Shown here one piece after another: positions 1 to 7,521 of a stretch of DNA of 12,649 nucleotides. The notes under the pieces are model-generated. The model was not told the origin of the DNA. It saw only the letters and a program-made list of their open reading frames with translations, and ran no database searches. How positions within the stretch are numbered: position 1 is the first letter of the stretch; every line of letters begins with the position of its first letter. Source of the stretch: Lachnospiraceae bacterium UBA3821 (GTDB lineage Bacteria > Bacillota > Clostridia > Lachnospirales > Lachnospiraceae); NCBI GenBank assembly GCA_002368865.1, contig DFDT01000030.1, forward strand, positions 1-12,649. The letters are read 5' to 3'. The translations under genes and the position numbers were made by a program.

Positions 1-33
1 GGGTTTAGGTTTTTCAATTATAGTGAAAATGAA

Positions 34-282
34 TTACTGTTTTTTGATCAGGCGTGCCAAAAAGATCAACAAACAGGCACCGGTTATAGACTGAATCCAT
101 CCCGGAAGATTACCAAGCCCTACAAGACTAAATACAATACTTCCCAGGATACTTCCCACAATTCCCACGATCACATTGAAAAGCGTATTTCCCTGACTTT
201 TCATGATCGCGCCGGCGATCCATCCTATGATGCCTCCGATAACAATATAGATCACTATGGATATAAAAACCACAAAACCCAT
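34..282 (-). CDS. GlsB/YeaQ/YmgE-family small membrane protein
   Basis: This 82-residue, almost entirely hydrophobic protein has three predicted membrane segments (about residues 4-26, 33-53 and 60-78). Short Gly-rich turns such as GGIIGWIAGAI and GIVGSILGS are the hallmark of the GlsB/YeaQ/YmgE family, also called transglycosylase-associated proteins. The family is small and stress-linked; its biochemical role is unknown. I chose the ATG at 282 because AAAGGAGGAG lies just upstream; an upstream in-frame start at 327 would give a polar, unfamily-like N-terminus lying inside the preceding gene. It starts 19 bases after the stop of the dehydrogenase, with its ribosome binding site next to that stop, so it is probably the last visible gene of the polyamine transcript. 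Nothing in the sequence ties it to polyamine chemistry. The 33 bases downstream hold no clear terminator. Confidence 0.88.
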   Translation of the reverse strand: MGFVVFISIVIYIVIGGIIGWIAGAIMKSQGNTLFNVIVGIVGSILGSIVFSLVGLGNLPGWIQSITGACLLIFLARLIKKQ

Positions 283-301
283 TTTTATCTCCTCCTTTGC
301 C

Positions 302-1564
302 TTATTCCACCAACGTTGGGTTCTCATCCACCACCCAGGGCAGACCGTACTGGTTTAACGCCTCCATGTACGGATCGGGATCGAACTCTTCCACGTTAAA
401 CACACCGGCTTTCTTCCATACGCCGTCCATGACTAACTTCGCACCGATCATGGCCGGCACGCCGGTGGTGTAGGAGATGGCCTGAGAGCCCAGCTCCTTG
501 TAGCACTCCTGATGATCGCACACATTGTAAATGTAAATGGACTTCTCCCTGCCGTCCTTCACACCGGTGAAAATACAGCCGATGTTGGTCTTGCCCACCG
601 TACGGGGTCCAAGAGACGCCGGATCCGGCAAGAGCGCTTTCAGAAACTGGATCGGCACGATCTCTTTACCTTCGAACAGCACCGGATCCGTGCGCAGCAT
701 GCCCACATTCTCCAGGCACTTCATGTGGGTCAGATAGCTCTGCCCGAAAGTCATGAAGAAGCGAATGCGCTTTACGCCGGGAATGTTCTGCGCCAGGGAC
801 TCGATCTCCTCGTGGTGCAGCAGGTACATATCTTTCTCGCCCACCTGGTCAAAGTTGTAAACACGCTTGATCTCCATAGGCTTCGTCTCTACCCAGTGAC
901 CGTCCTCCCAGTAGGAGCCGTTGGCGGAAACCTCCCGAAGATTGATCTCCGGATTAAAATTCGTGGCGAAGGGATACCCATGATCCCCGCCGTTGCAGTC
1001 CAGAATGTCAATATAATGGATCTCGTCAAAATAATGCTTCAGTGCATAGGCAGAAAATACGCTGGTCACGCCGGGGTCAAAACCGGTGCCCAACAGTCCC
1101 ATGATCCCCGCCTGCTCGAAGCGCTCCTTATACGCCCACTGCCAGGAATAGTCGAAATACGCCGTGAAACCCTTCTCCTCGCAGCGCTTCTCATAGATGG
1201 CGCGCCACTTGGGATCCTCCGTGTCCTCCGCCTCGTAGTTGGCAGTGTCGATATAGTCCACCTTGCAGGCCAGGCAGGCGTCCATGATCGTCAGATCCTG
1301 ATAGGGCAGCGCCAGATTTAACACCACCTTCGGCTGCACCTTTTGGATCAGTGCGATCAGCTCCTCCACATTATCCGCATTCACCGCCTCCGTGGTGATG
1401 ACCGCCTTGGTGCCTGCTGCCTCCAGCTTCTCCTTCAGCGCATCACACTTGGATTTCGTGCGGCTCGCGATGCAGATCTCCGAAAAAGTCTCCGCGCACT
1501 TCGCACATTTCTGAATTGCCACGGAAGCCACGCCGCCGCAGCCGATGATCAAGATTTTACCCAT
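302..1564 (-). CDS. Carboxynorspermidine/carboxyspermidine dehydrogenase (saccharopine dehydrogenase family)
   Basis: This 420-residue protein has an N-terminal Rossmann nucleotide-binding motif (ILIIGCGGVAS, residues 4-14), followed by the saccharopine-dehydrogenase layout: VLNLALPYQD near residue 80, DYIDTANYE near 103, and GFDPGVTSVF near 161. Enzymes of this family reductively condense L-aspartate beta-semialdehyde with a diamine using NADPH. Putrescine gives carboxyspermidine and diaminopropane gives carboxynorspermidine; a related route uses agmatine to give carboxyaminopropylagmatine. A PLP-dependent decarboxylase normally finishes the pathway, but none is seen here and the next gene is a small membrane protein, so it may lie beyond position 1. 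Length and motifs suit an intact enzyme. The ATG at 1564 has GGGAGG about 9 bases upstream. True saccharopine dehydrogenase activity is the main alternative, but the speD/speA/speE neighbourhood favours polyamines. Which diamine is used cannot be told from sequence. Confidence 0.88.
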   Translation of the reverse strand: MGKILIIGCGGVASVAIQKCAKCAETFSEICIASRTKSKCDALKEKLEAAGTKAVITTEAVNADNVEELIALIQKVQPKVVLNLALPYQDLTIMDACLACKVDYIDTANYEAEDTEDPKWRAIYEKRCEEKGFTAYFDYSWQWAYKERFEQAGIMGLLGTGFDPGVTSVFSAYALKHYFDEIHYIDILDCNGGDHGYPFATNFNPEINLREVSANGSYWEDGHWVETKPMEIKRVYNFDQVGEKDMYLLHHEEIESLAQNIPGVKRIRFFMTFGQSYLTHMKCLENVGMLRTDPVLFEGKEIVPIQFLKALLPDPASLGPRTVGKTNIGCIFTGVKDGREKSIYIYNVCDHQECYKELGSQAISYTTGVPAMIGAKLVMDGVWKKAGVFNVEEFDPDPYMEALNQYGLPWVVDENPTLVE

Positions 1565-1600
1565 TTTCGTTGTCCTCCCTGTTATTATTCTCGTTCCGAA

Positions 1601-1654
1601 ATTCTCAATAGTATTGAGAATTTTTCTTTTTCATGGAAATATTCTCAATGAGAA
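1601..1654. promoter_or_regulatory. Paired palindromes with TTCTCA/TGAGAA half-sites before the dehydrogenase gene
   Basis: Two inverted repeats share the same half-site. The first, 1601-1621, is a perfect 21-base palindrome (ATTCTCAATA, one centre base, TATTGAGAAT). The second, 1642-1654, is TTCTCA, one base, TGAGAA, and overlaps the stop codon of the preceding gene. They lie in the 80-base gap between the DUF2007-like gene and the dehydrogenase. The shared half-site suggests a repressor operator. Alternatively the first is a transcript hairpin: in the minus direction it is followed only by UUU, so it would be a weak terminator, while in the plus direction it is followed by TTTTTCTTTTTC. Both readings are inference. 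Confidence 0.5.
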
Positions 1655-2007
1655 AACGGCGGATATTTGATCAGTCCGTATAGGAGCGCCAAAACAAGAA
1701 ATACCAGCGTGCCCCTTACAAGATACGTGCCTGCCCTGTCTATCAGTGCTTTTTTCTCCTTATAAGTCATACCCAATGAATCCCGAAGCACTTCTCCATC
1801 GTCAAATTCCGACCTGTCTATCTCATTTAGCGCCGCCATCGCCTTCTCATACAGGTCATCCTCCACCATCAGGACCGCATCTCCATGCGCGCCTCTATAT
1901 CCGATCCATTCATATCGAATATGGGACGGTATCCCCTCTCTTTCCAGATATTGCTTGAGGGGCTCCAACACGATCTGTTGTTCACCTCGTTCTACGATCT
2001 TATCCAT
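1645..2007 (-). CDS. Small DUF2007-like protein with a C-terminal membrane anchor
   Basis: This 120-residue protein of unknown function has a soluble N-terminal part (about 1-65) with a beta-alpha-beta pattern: VLEPLKQYLEREGIPSHI, then DAVLMVEDDLYEKAMAAL. This resembles the DUF2007 'putative signal transducing protein' fold, in which a short ACT/GlnB-like unit precedes other segments. Residues about 95-113 (YLVRGTLVFLVLALLYGLI) form one membrane segment, leaving a very short tail. The ATG at 2007 lies 17 bases after the speE stop; the upstream GGGTGAAGAG is only a modest ribosome binding site, so translation may be coupled to speE. The domain assignment is tentative and I infer no biochemical role. 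It is placed between speE and the dehydrogenase gene, so it probably travels in the same transcript. Confidence 0.75.
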   Translation of the reverse strand: MDKIVERGEQQIVLEPLKQYLEREGIPSHIRYEWIGYRGAHGDAVLMVEDDLYEKAMAALNEIDRSEFDDGEVLRDSLGMTYKEKKALIDRAGTYLVRGTLVFLVLALLYGLIKYPPFSH

Positions 2008-2024
2008 AATAATATCTCTTCACC

Positions 2025-2882
2025 CTATCCCTGCTCCACACTCTCCAGCAGCTTCTCCACATACGCCGGCAGGCAGAACGCCCCCTGGTGCAGCTTCGTG
2101 GTGTAATATTTCGTCTCTATGCCAAACGCCGTCCACTCCGCCGCCCGCAGATCGTCCACCGGGTGATACTTCTTGGACGCAAACCCGAACAGCCAATGCC
2201 CCGAAGGATAAGTGGGAATGTGCGCCTGGTAGACCCTGCTGATGGGAAAGCTCTCCACGATCCGTTTGTGCGCCCGCTTGCACGCCAACGCATCCCCTTC
2301 GTAAAAAGGACTCTCATGCTGATTCACCATGATGCCGTCCTCCTTTAACGCCCGATAGCAGTTCCCATAAAATTCCTTGGTGAAAAGTCCCTCACCGGGT
2401 CCGAAGGGATCCGTGGAATCCACAATGATCAGGTCGTACTCATCCTCCTTGGAGCGAATGAATTTCAGCCCGTCCGCAAAGGTGAGCTGCACTCTGGGAT
2501 CATCAAAACGACATGCGGTCTGGGGCAGATATTCCCTGCAGACCTCCACCACCCGGCGGTCGATCTCCACCATATCAATCTGCTCGATACCTTGATACCG
2601 TGTCAGTTCCCGCACCACGCCGCCGTCTCCGGCGCCGATCACAAGCACCTTCTTCACATGGGGATGCACCGCCATGGGCACATGGGTGATCATCTCATGA
2701 TAGATGAACTCGTCCTTCTCCGTCAGCATCATGTATCCGTCCAGCGTGAGGAACCGTCCAAACTCCGGTGACTCATAAACATCAATGCGCTGAAACTCGC
2801 TCTGTTCACTGTGCAGCTGCCTGTCCACCCGGATGGAAATCTTCACATTCGGCGTATGCAGCTCCGAAAACCATAGTTCCAT
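2025..2882 (-). CDS. speE: Polyamine aminopropyltransferase (spermidine synthase)
   Basis: SpeE moves the aminopropyl group of decarboxylated S-adenosylmethionine onto a diamine, classically putrescine to give spermidine, in the cytosol. The 285-residue protein shows the family's N-terminal beta domain (ELWFSELHTPNVKISIRV), the nucleotide-binding GAGDGG (83-88), the acidic MVEIDRRVVEVC (104-115), ADG (136-138), and the catalytic-loop motif VDSTDPFGPGEGLF (154-167) with the conserved Asp155. Near the end, YTTKLHQGAFCLPAYV (260-275) is typical of bacterial SpeE. I chose the ATG at 2882 over an in-frame TTG at 2906 because AAAGGAG lies between them and the ATG gives the usual N-terminus. The acceptor (putrescine or agmatine) cannot be assigned by eye. 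With speD and the decarboxylase upstream, it completes the classical spermidine route. Confidence 0.95.
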   Translation of the reverse strand: MELWFSELHTPNVKISIRVDRQLHSEQSEFQRIDVYESPEFGRFLTLDGYMMLTEKDEFIYHEMITHVPMAVHPHVKKVLVIGAGDGGVVRELTRYQGIEQIDMVEIDRRVVEVCREYLPQTACRFDDPRVQLTFADGLKFIRSKEDEYDLIIVDSTDPFGPGEGLFTKEFYGNCYRALKEDGIMVNQHESPFYEGDALACKRAHKRIVESFPISRVYQAHIPTYPSGHWLFGFASKKYHPVDDLRAAEWTAFGIETKYYTTKLHQGAFCLPAYVEKLLESVEQG

Positions 2883-2904
2883 GTATCGCTTCTTCTCCTT
2901 TACC

Positions 2905-2936
2905 AAATCTGTATTCTGTCAGATCTGTATTCCGCC
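2905..2936. repeat. Two tandem copies of an imperfect 16-bp repeat upstream of speE
   Basis: Two adjacent 16-base units (2905-2920 and 2921-2936) share ATCTGTATTC exactly (2907-2916 and 2923-2932) and most flanking bases. They fill much of the 82-base gap between the EreA/ChaN-like gene and speE, just upstream of the speE ribosome binding site. A 16-base period does not match one helical turn. The repeat could be a regulatory site or a chance slippage duplication. No promoter is evident around it. Confidence 0.6.
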
Positions 2937-2964
2937 AGACCTATGCCGTTTTCTTCCGATGCCA

Positions 2965-4212
2965 TTAATTTCCGATTTCTTTCAAATGCTTCAGGTGTAT
3001 TCCGATATGCCCGATACCGAGAACGATCGATGCACCGATCATGACCAGATTACCGGCATACAATCCGAGCAGAAAAACGGCGATCACCGGAAGCGAAGCC
3101 CCTGCAACCGGAAATCCAGCAAAGGATGCATAAAAATCTTTCATGGTCCTGTCACTTCTGAAATACTTTATCCAATAGCATTCATAGAGGAGCATCAAAA
3201 GAAATCCTGTCCCCCAGAAAAGGATCTTCCATTCAAAATACAGACCCTCCGGGAGCATTTTAACATGCGGGTTCAGAGCCGTAAATACGATCAGCCCGAC
3301 TGTCACCACGACCTCTCCGATCCTCTCCAGCACAAGCAATATCCTGTTTTCCTTTACGACAAATTTCTCATAGTCTTTGGGCTTGGCGCATCTGGCCCAT
3401 ATCATATTCGGGACAGTCAACATCAGAAGAAAAATAATTCCGCTGATGCAAAAACCCATGCGATATGGGTTTGTATTCCGTTCAAAGGCAAGCGAACTGA
3501 GCTTTACACTGCTTATGATATCGCCATAATGCGCTTTCAGCCGACCGGCCATGAGATCCGCATTGTCAAGCTCGGTGTGATAACTTCCGTAAATACCCAT
3601 AACTCTGTCGCCGGGATAAAAAGAAATGAAATTCTCCACCATATAGGATTCTCTGACGGCGGAGATCCCGTTATGCGCGTTATCGTCAGCATAGAACTCC
3701 TGCCCCTGTCTGATACACTCTTCTGCCAGCGCATAGTTTTCCGAATCACGAAGACCGTTCTCCTCAAGATACTTCAGGTATCTCGCTCCGGTAGTCTGAT
3801 ACTGATGTCCCACATCCGTTCCGTGGAACACTGTCTCCGGACAGAATTCCTTGATCTCATGGAAAAACTCATTATAATACGCATTTCCTGACTGTGTTCC
3901 CTGTATCTCTTCAAAAAACTGATCGATCAGCTCATCGGAATCCTCCTGCATCCACAAGTTCAGAAACTCCGCACTGTAGTAGGGAAGTTCGAGAAAAAGA
4001 TCTCGATATCCCTGCCCGTAATATTCTTTCCATAAGTTGAATTCAATATCGTAATAGGTCTTGGACCCATGTGCCTCACCATACAGATTTATCCTTGTGT
4101 GATTGTTCGGATATACGTCTGTCGGGTGATCTGACAGCGTCAATACGATGGTAGTTATGGTGAGGATTCCCAAAAGAGTAAAGGCTATTATGGTTTTGAT
4201 CCTGTCTTTCAT
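2965..4212 (-). CDS. Membrane-anchored EreA/ChaN-superfamily protein, unknown function
   Basis: This 415-residue protein starts with one membrane segment (about 7-26), followed by an extracytoplasmic-looking domain (about 35-240) and then roughly five membrane segments (about 252-273, 296-314, 329-349, 366-386 and 388-408). The soluble domain carries an ordered motif set like that of erythromycin-esterase/ChaN-type proteins: LYGEAHG (43-49), LFLELPY (72-78), FHGTDVGHQ (129-137), VRESYMVENF (186-195, compare the RDxxMaxN motif of erythromycin esterases), and GIYGSYHTEL (206-215). The acidic and His residues E46, H48, H130, D133, H136, E189 and H212 are candidates for an active or metal site. 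Substrate is unknown, and macrolide esterase activity should not be assumed. I prefer the ATG at 4212 (AGAAGGAT upstream) to a TTG at 4236. It sits between the decarboxylase gene and speE and is AT-richer than both (about 40% GC in 3421-3480). Confidence 0.8.
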   Translation of the reverse strand: MKDRIKTIIAFTLLGILTITTIVLTLSDHPTDVYPNNHTRINLYGEAHGSKTYYDIEFNLWKEYYGQGYRDLFLELPYYSAEFLNLWMQEDSDELIDQFFEEIQGTQSGNAYYNEFFHEIKEFCPETVFHGTDVGHQYQTTGARYLKYLEENGLRDSENYALAEECIRQGQEFYADDNAHNGISAVRESYMVENFISFYPGDRVMGIYGSYHTELDNADLMAGRLKAHYGDIISSVKLSSLAFERNTNPYRMGFCISGIIFLLMLTVPNMIWARCAKPKDYEKFVVKENRILLVLERIGEVVVTVGLIVFTALNPHVKMLPEGLYFEWKILFWGTGFLLMLLYECYWIKYFRSDRTMKDFYASFAGFPVAGASLPVIAVFLLGLYAGNLVMIGASIVLGIGHIGIHLKHLKEIGN

Positions 4213-4264
4213 GTTACGCCGTGTATCCTTCTGCAATTTTGTACTTTTTGATCCATTCGCCCCT

Positions 4265-5725
4265 CTACACCCACACTTCCTTCAGCACATTCAGTCTCTC
4301 GATGGCCGCGTCCTCCGGTCCGGTCATGGAACAGCCCTTCTCCTTAGCATACTGAATGTACTGCAAAATATCCCCGGTGATCTCCTCCCCGGGCGCCAGG
4401 ATGGGGATGCCCGGCGGATAGCACATCACAAACTCACTGCAGATGCGCCCCTCGGTCTCCATTAAGGGCAGCGACTCCTTCTCCGCATAAAACGCACTCT
4501 GAGGCGACACCGCTACCTTGGGGTCAATGTATTCCTGGGTAAACATGCCGGAGCTGTCCTTCTGGTACTTGCGCTTGATCTCCGCCAGAGCCCCGATCAG
4601 CCGCTCCATCTCCCGCTCTCTGTCACCGATGGAGATGTAGGCCAGAATGTTCGCGATATCCCCCAGCTCCACCTGGATATCATACTCATCACGCAAGAGG
4701 TCGTAGACCTCGATACCTGCAAGCCCGATCCCCAGTGTATTTACCGTCAGCTTCGTCTTGTCAAAATCAAAAATACTGTCGCCGTTGATGAGCTCCGCCG
4801 TGTAAGCGTAATACCCGCCGATCTTGTTGATCTCCTCCCTGGCGTATTCCGCAAGGGCCGTCACCTTGGCAAATTCCTCCTTGCCCCGCAGCGCCAGATT
4901 TCTGCGGGAGATATCCAGACTCGCCAACAACAGATAAGACGCGCTGGTGGTCTGAGTTAAATTAATGATCTGCCGCACATACCCGGGATTCATATGAGGT
5001 CCCACCAGCAAAAAAGAGCTCTGGGTCAGGCTTCCGCCGGACTTATGCATGCTCACGCTGGCCATATCCGCCCCTGCTGCCATGGCACAGACCGGCATAT
5101 TTTCTCCGAAATACAGATGGGTGCCATGGGCTTCGTCCGCCAGCACCTTCATGCCCGCCCGGTGCGCCAGCTTCACAATGCTGCGCAGGTCAGAACAGAT
5201 GCCGTAATAAGTGGGATTATTCACCAACACTGCCACCGCGTCCGGATTCTCCCTGATCGCCCGCTCCACCTGGCTCACCTTCATGCCCAGCGCAATTCCC
5301 AGCTTCGCGTCCATATCCGGATTCACATAGATGGGCGTGGCGCCGCACAGTACCAACGCATTGATCACGCTGCGGTGCACATTGCGGGGCAGGATGATCT
5401 TATCCCCTTTTTTGCACACGGACAGCACCATGCTCTGTACGGATGACGTGGTCCCGCCTACCATAAGAAAGGCGTACGCTGCCCCAAAGGCCTCCGCCGC
5501 CATCTCCTCCGCATCCCGGATCACCGACACCGGGTGACAGAGATTATCCAGGGGCTTCATGGAGTTCACATCAATCCCCACACACTGCTGCCCCAGGAGC
5601 GCCACCAGCTCCGGGTTACCCCGCCCGCGCTTGTGCCCCGGCACATCAAAGGGCACGATTCTGTTTTGTCTGAATTCCTCTAATGCCTCGTAGATCGGGG
5701 CGCGTGACTGGTCATATCTGCCCAT
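4265..5725 (-). CDS. speA: PLP-dependent Orn/Lys/Arg decarboxylase, probably arginine decarboxylase
   Basis: This 486-residue fold-I decarboxylase is the size of Bacillus SpeA and related Firmicute enzymes, which lack the N-terminal wing domain of the long proteobacterial forms. Visible family motifs are FDVPGHKRGRG (26-36), the Gly/Ser-rich cofactor loop MVGGTTSSVQSM (88-99), VLADEAHGTHLYF (194-206) with Asp197 and His200, and the PLP-lysine motif SVSMHKSGGSLTQSS (223-237), placing the Schiff-base lysine at 228. The C-terminal ELGDIANILAYISIGD and CYPPGIPILAPGE are also typical. It would supply agmatine, cadaverine or putrescine; context (speD, speE, dehydrogenase) favours arginine, but specificity is inferred, not read. 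The ATG at 5725 has only a weak purine-rich upstream stretch (AAAGAAAG). It follows the TPR gene by 34 bases. Confidence 0.9.
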   Translation of the reverse strand: MGRYDQSRAPIYEALEEFRQNRIVPFDVPGHKRGRGNPELVALLGQQCVGIDVNSMKPLDNLCHPVSVIRDAEEMAAEAFGAAYAFLMVGGTTSSVQSMVLSVCKKGDKIILPRNVHRSVINALVLCGATPIYVNPDMDAKLGIALGMKVSQVERAIRENPDAVAVLVNNPTYYGICSDLRSIVKLAHRAGMKVLADEAHGTHLYFGENMPVCAMAAGADMASVSMHKSGGSLTQSSFLLVGPHMNPGYVRQIINLTQTTSASYLLLASLDISRRNLALRGKEEFAKVTALAEYAREEINKIGGYYAYTAELINGDSIFDFDKTKLTVNTLGIGLAGIEVYDLLRDEYDIQVELGDIANILAYISIGDREREMERLIGALAEIKRKYQKDSSGMFTQEYIDPKVAVSPQSAFYAEKESLPLMETEGRICSEFVMCYPPGIPILAPGEEITGDILQYIQYAKEKGCSMTGPEDAAIERLNVLKEVWV

Positions 5726-5759
5726 GTTCTGTCAATCTTTCTTTACTATATATTTCTTG

Positions 5760-6593
5760 TTACAGGTCATCTTCCAAATTAAGCTTTTTTTCCAGATCAA
5801 GTATTTCTTCCAACGCCTTCCAGTCACCTCCGGCTCGGGCAAATCGATGTAAATACTCCTGTGCGCCTTTATCATCGCCGAGTCTTGCGCTTGCCTGACA
5901 GGCCATGCTAAGGGCAGGCTGCAGCGTGGCATTGATCTGCAACGCGGTCTTTGCATGCTTTAAGGCTTCTTCTAAGTTTTCTTTTGTCTCATCCGTATCA
6001 AGAAGTAAAGAAGCAAGATTTGTGTGTGCATATGCATTTTTATCATTTGCGCGGATCGCATTACGGTATGCATCCGCGGCAAGATCGGTACGCCCGGACT
6101 TTGCGTAACTCATGCCCATATTCGACCATGCACGTGAATTATCCGGAGCATGATTGAGAAGTTCCTTATAGGTTGCGATAGCTTCATCATAGCCATGTCT
6201 TTCAGAGAAGCACAGGGCACGGAAAGTGAGTATGGCTGAGTAATCAGCCGGACGTATGCAGTCTTTTCGCAGATTGTCAAACTTAGAGACTGCCGCATCA
6301 TATTTTCCGTCATTATATAGAATGATCCCCTTTATCAGCTGTTTTCTTGCGGATTTATTATTTGTGAAAGCATCTCCGATAAGATCCTGATATTTCAGCT
6401 CATAATTCCTTCCCGCAAAAGAATATCGCCAGCTCTCCAATTTTACGATAGCTACAATGTAGACAATGATCAACGAAGCACATTTCGCCAAAAGCTTTCT
6501 GTCGGATGGATCGCGGAAAATCGTAACGATCATGATCGCAATGATAGCAATCAAAATTACAATGTAAATAATCCGTAGCTTTGATATTGTCAT
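5760..6593 (-). CDS. TPR-repeat protein with two N-terminal membrane segments
   Basis: This 277-residue protein has two hydrophobic segments (about 8-26 and 37-51) followed by tetratricopeptide-like helical repeats from about residue 84 to 250. The clearest are AWSNMGMSYAKSGRTDLAADAYRNAI (split across 155-180) and the preceding AILTFRALCF...DEAIATYKELL. TPR arrays bind other proteins, so a scaffold or sensor role at the membrane is possible; no partner is evident. I chose the ATG at 6593 because GGAGGG lies about 7 bases upstream; a start at 6653 would add an unrelated 20-residue extension covering that ribosome binding site. It sits between speD (97-base gap) and the decarboxylase gene (34-base gap). 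Its GC content is much lower than theirs (about one third in 6301-6360), a sign that it joined the cluster separately. The gap before it holds a weak promoter-like pair (TTGTGT, 17 bases, TATTTT). Confidence 0.85.
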   Translation of the reverse strand: MTISKLRIIYIVILIAIIAIMIVTIFRDPSDRKLLAKCASLIIVYIVAIVKLESWRYSFAGRNYELKYQDLIGDAFTNNKSARKQLIKGIILYNDGKYDAAVSKFDNLRKDCIRPADYSAILTFRALCFSERHGYDEAIATYKELLNHAPDNSRAWSNMGMSYAKSGRTDLAADAYRNAIRANDKNAYAHTNLASLLLDTDETKENLEEALKHAKTALQINATLQPALSMACQASARLGDDKGAQEYLHRFARAGGDWKALEEILDLEKKLNLEDDL

Positions 6594-6690
6594 ACAGATC
6601 CCTCCAGGTAGGATAAAATATAGCCTCGCACAGTCAGACACAATTTCCAGCATTCCCCCGTAAACAAATAAGTAAATGGAAGTATACGTT

Positions 6691-7488
6691 TTAATATATA
6701 TTCCGTCCGCTGAAGATCTCGATCATCTCCCGTCGGAGATTATCCGTGATCTCCAGCCTTACCTTCGGCGGCAGTTCATATACATCGCTGTTGAACAGGT
6801 AGTTCTGCAGGTCAATCTCCTTGATCAGCATCTTGGTATGAAAAATATTGGCGTCATAGACATTGATGTCCACCGCATCATACCTTAACAGTGTCTCCGC
6901 ATTGATATAGTTCTGGATCGAAGTCATGGGATGATCCATGAACAGCTTCTTGCCGCCCACATCTCTGGTAAAGCCCCGCACACGGTAATCCATGGTGATG
7001 ATATCCGAGTCAAAGGAGCCGATCAGATAGTCCAACGTGGACAGCGGCGTGATCTCCCCGCAGGTCGCCACATCAATATCCACCCGGAATGTGGCCAGAC
7101 AAGTCTCCGGATGGTACTCCGGGTAAGTGTGCACCGTGATGTGGCTCTTATTCAGGTGCGCCACAGTTGCTCTGCCCACAGGCACCGTATCACCAGTCGC
7201 CACCGTGGTGTCCCCCGCAGGCACCATACTCTTCTCCGCCACCAGGATCGTCACGGAAGAACCCTGGGGCTCATAGTCCTGGCTGGAAATATTTAACACC
7301 GTCGCTCCGATCATGTCCGTCACATTGGTCAGGATCTTCGTAAGACGCTCCGAGTTATACTGCTGGTCAATGTACGCAATATAATCCTTCTGTTCCCGCT
7401 GCGTTTTGGCATAGCACACATCATAAATATTAAAACTCAAGGATTTCGTAAGGTTGTTAAATCCGTAGAGAGTAATCTTCTCGCTCAT
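6691..7488 (-). CDS. speD: S-adenosylmethionine decarboxylase proenzyme, E. coli SpeD type
   Basis: SpeD decarboxylates S-adenosylmethionine to supply the aminopropyl donor for SpeE. The 265-residue protein matches the length of the E. coli-type enzyme rather than the short Bacillus/archaeal type. The self-cleavage site is visible in HLNKSHITVHTYPE (111-124): cleavage before Ser115 would give the beta chain and a pyruvoyl-capped alpha chain. CGEITPLSTLDYLIGSF and DYRVRGFTRDVGGKK follow, as in the family. I chose the ATG at 7488, which has AGGAGA five bases upstream, over an in-frame GTG at 7539 whose 17-residue extension would be encoded by a terminator stem. It is the first gene of the probable polyamine operon and is preceded by a structured leader with a short open reading frame and a terminator, which suggests transcription attenuation. 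Confidence 0.96.
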   Translation of the reverse strand: MSEKITLYGFNNLTKSLSFNIYDVCYAKTQREQKDYIAYIDQQYNSERLTKILTNVTDMIGATVLNISSQDYEPQGSSVTILVAEKSMVPAGDTTVATGDTVPVGRATVAHLNKSHITVHTYPEYHPETCLATFRVDIDVATCGEITPLSTLDYLIGSFDSDIITMDYRVRGFTRDVGGKKLFMDHPMTSIQNYINAETLLRYDAVDINVYDANIFHTKMLIKEIDLQNYLFNSDVYELPPKVRLEITDNLRREMIEIFSGRNIY

Positions 7489-7521
7489 AAAAATCTCCTC
7501 TGTAGTGGCACATTGCTCGCG

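Noticed and set aside
1601..1621. A classical Fur box
   Set aside because: The half-site TGAGAA is only loosely like the Fur unit, and the spacing in the longer palindrome differs from the usual 7-1-7 arrangement. No iron-related gene is nearby.
2833..3891. A 352-codon open frame on the plus strand
   Set aside because: It is antisense to the EreA/ChaN-like gene and to the start of speE, both of which have motifs and ribosome binding sites. The plus-strand product has no family-like pattern.
2965..4212. Macrolide resistance esterase
   Set aside because: Superfamily motifs are present, but the protein is fused to several membrane segments and sits in a polyamine cluster. Resistance function is not supported.
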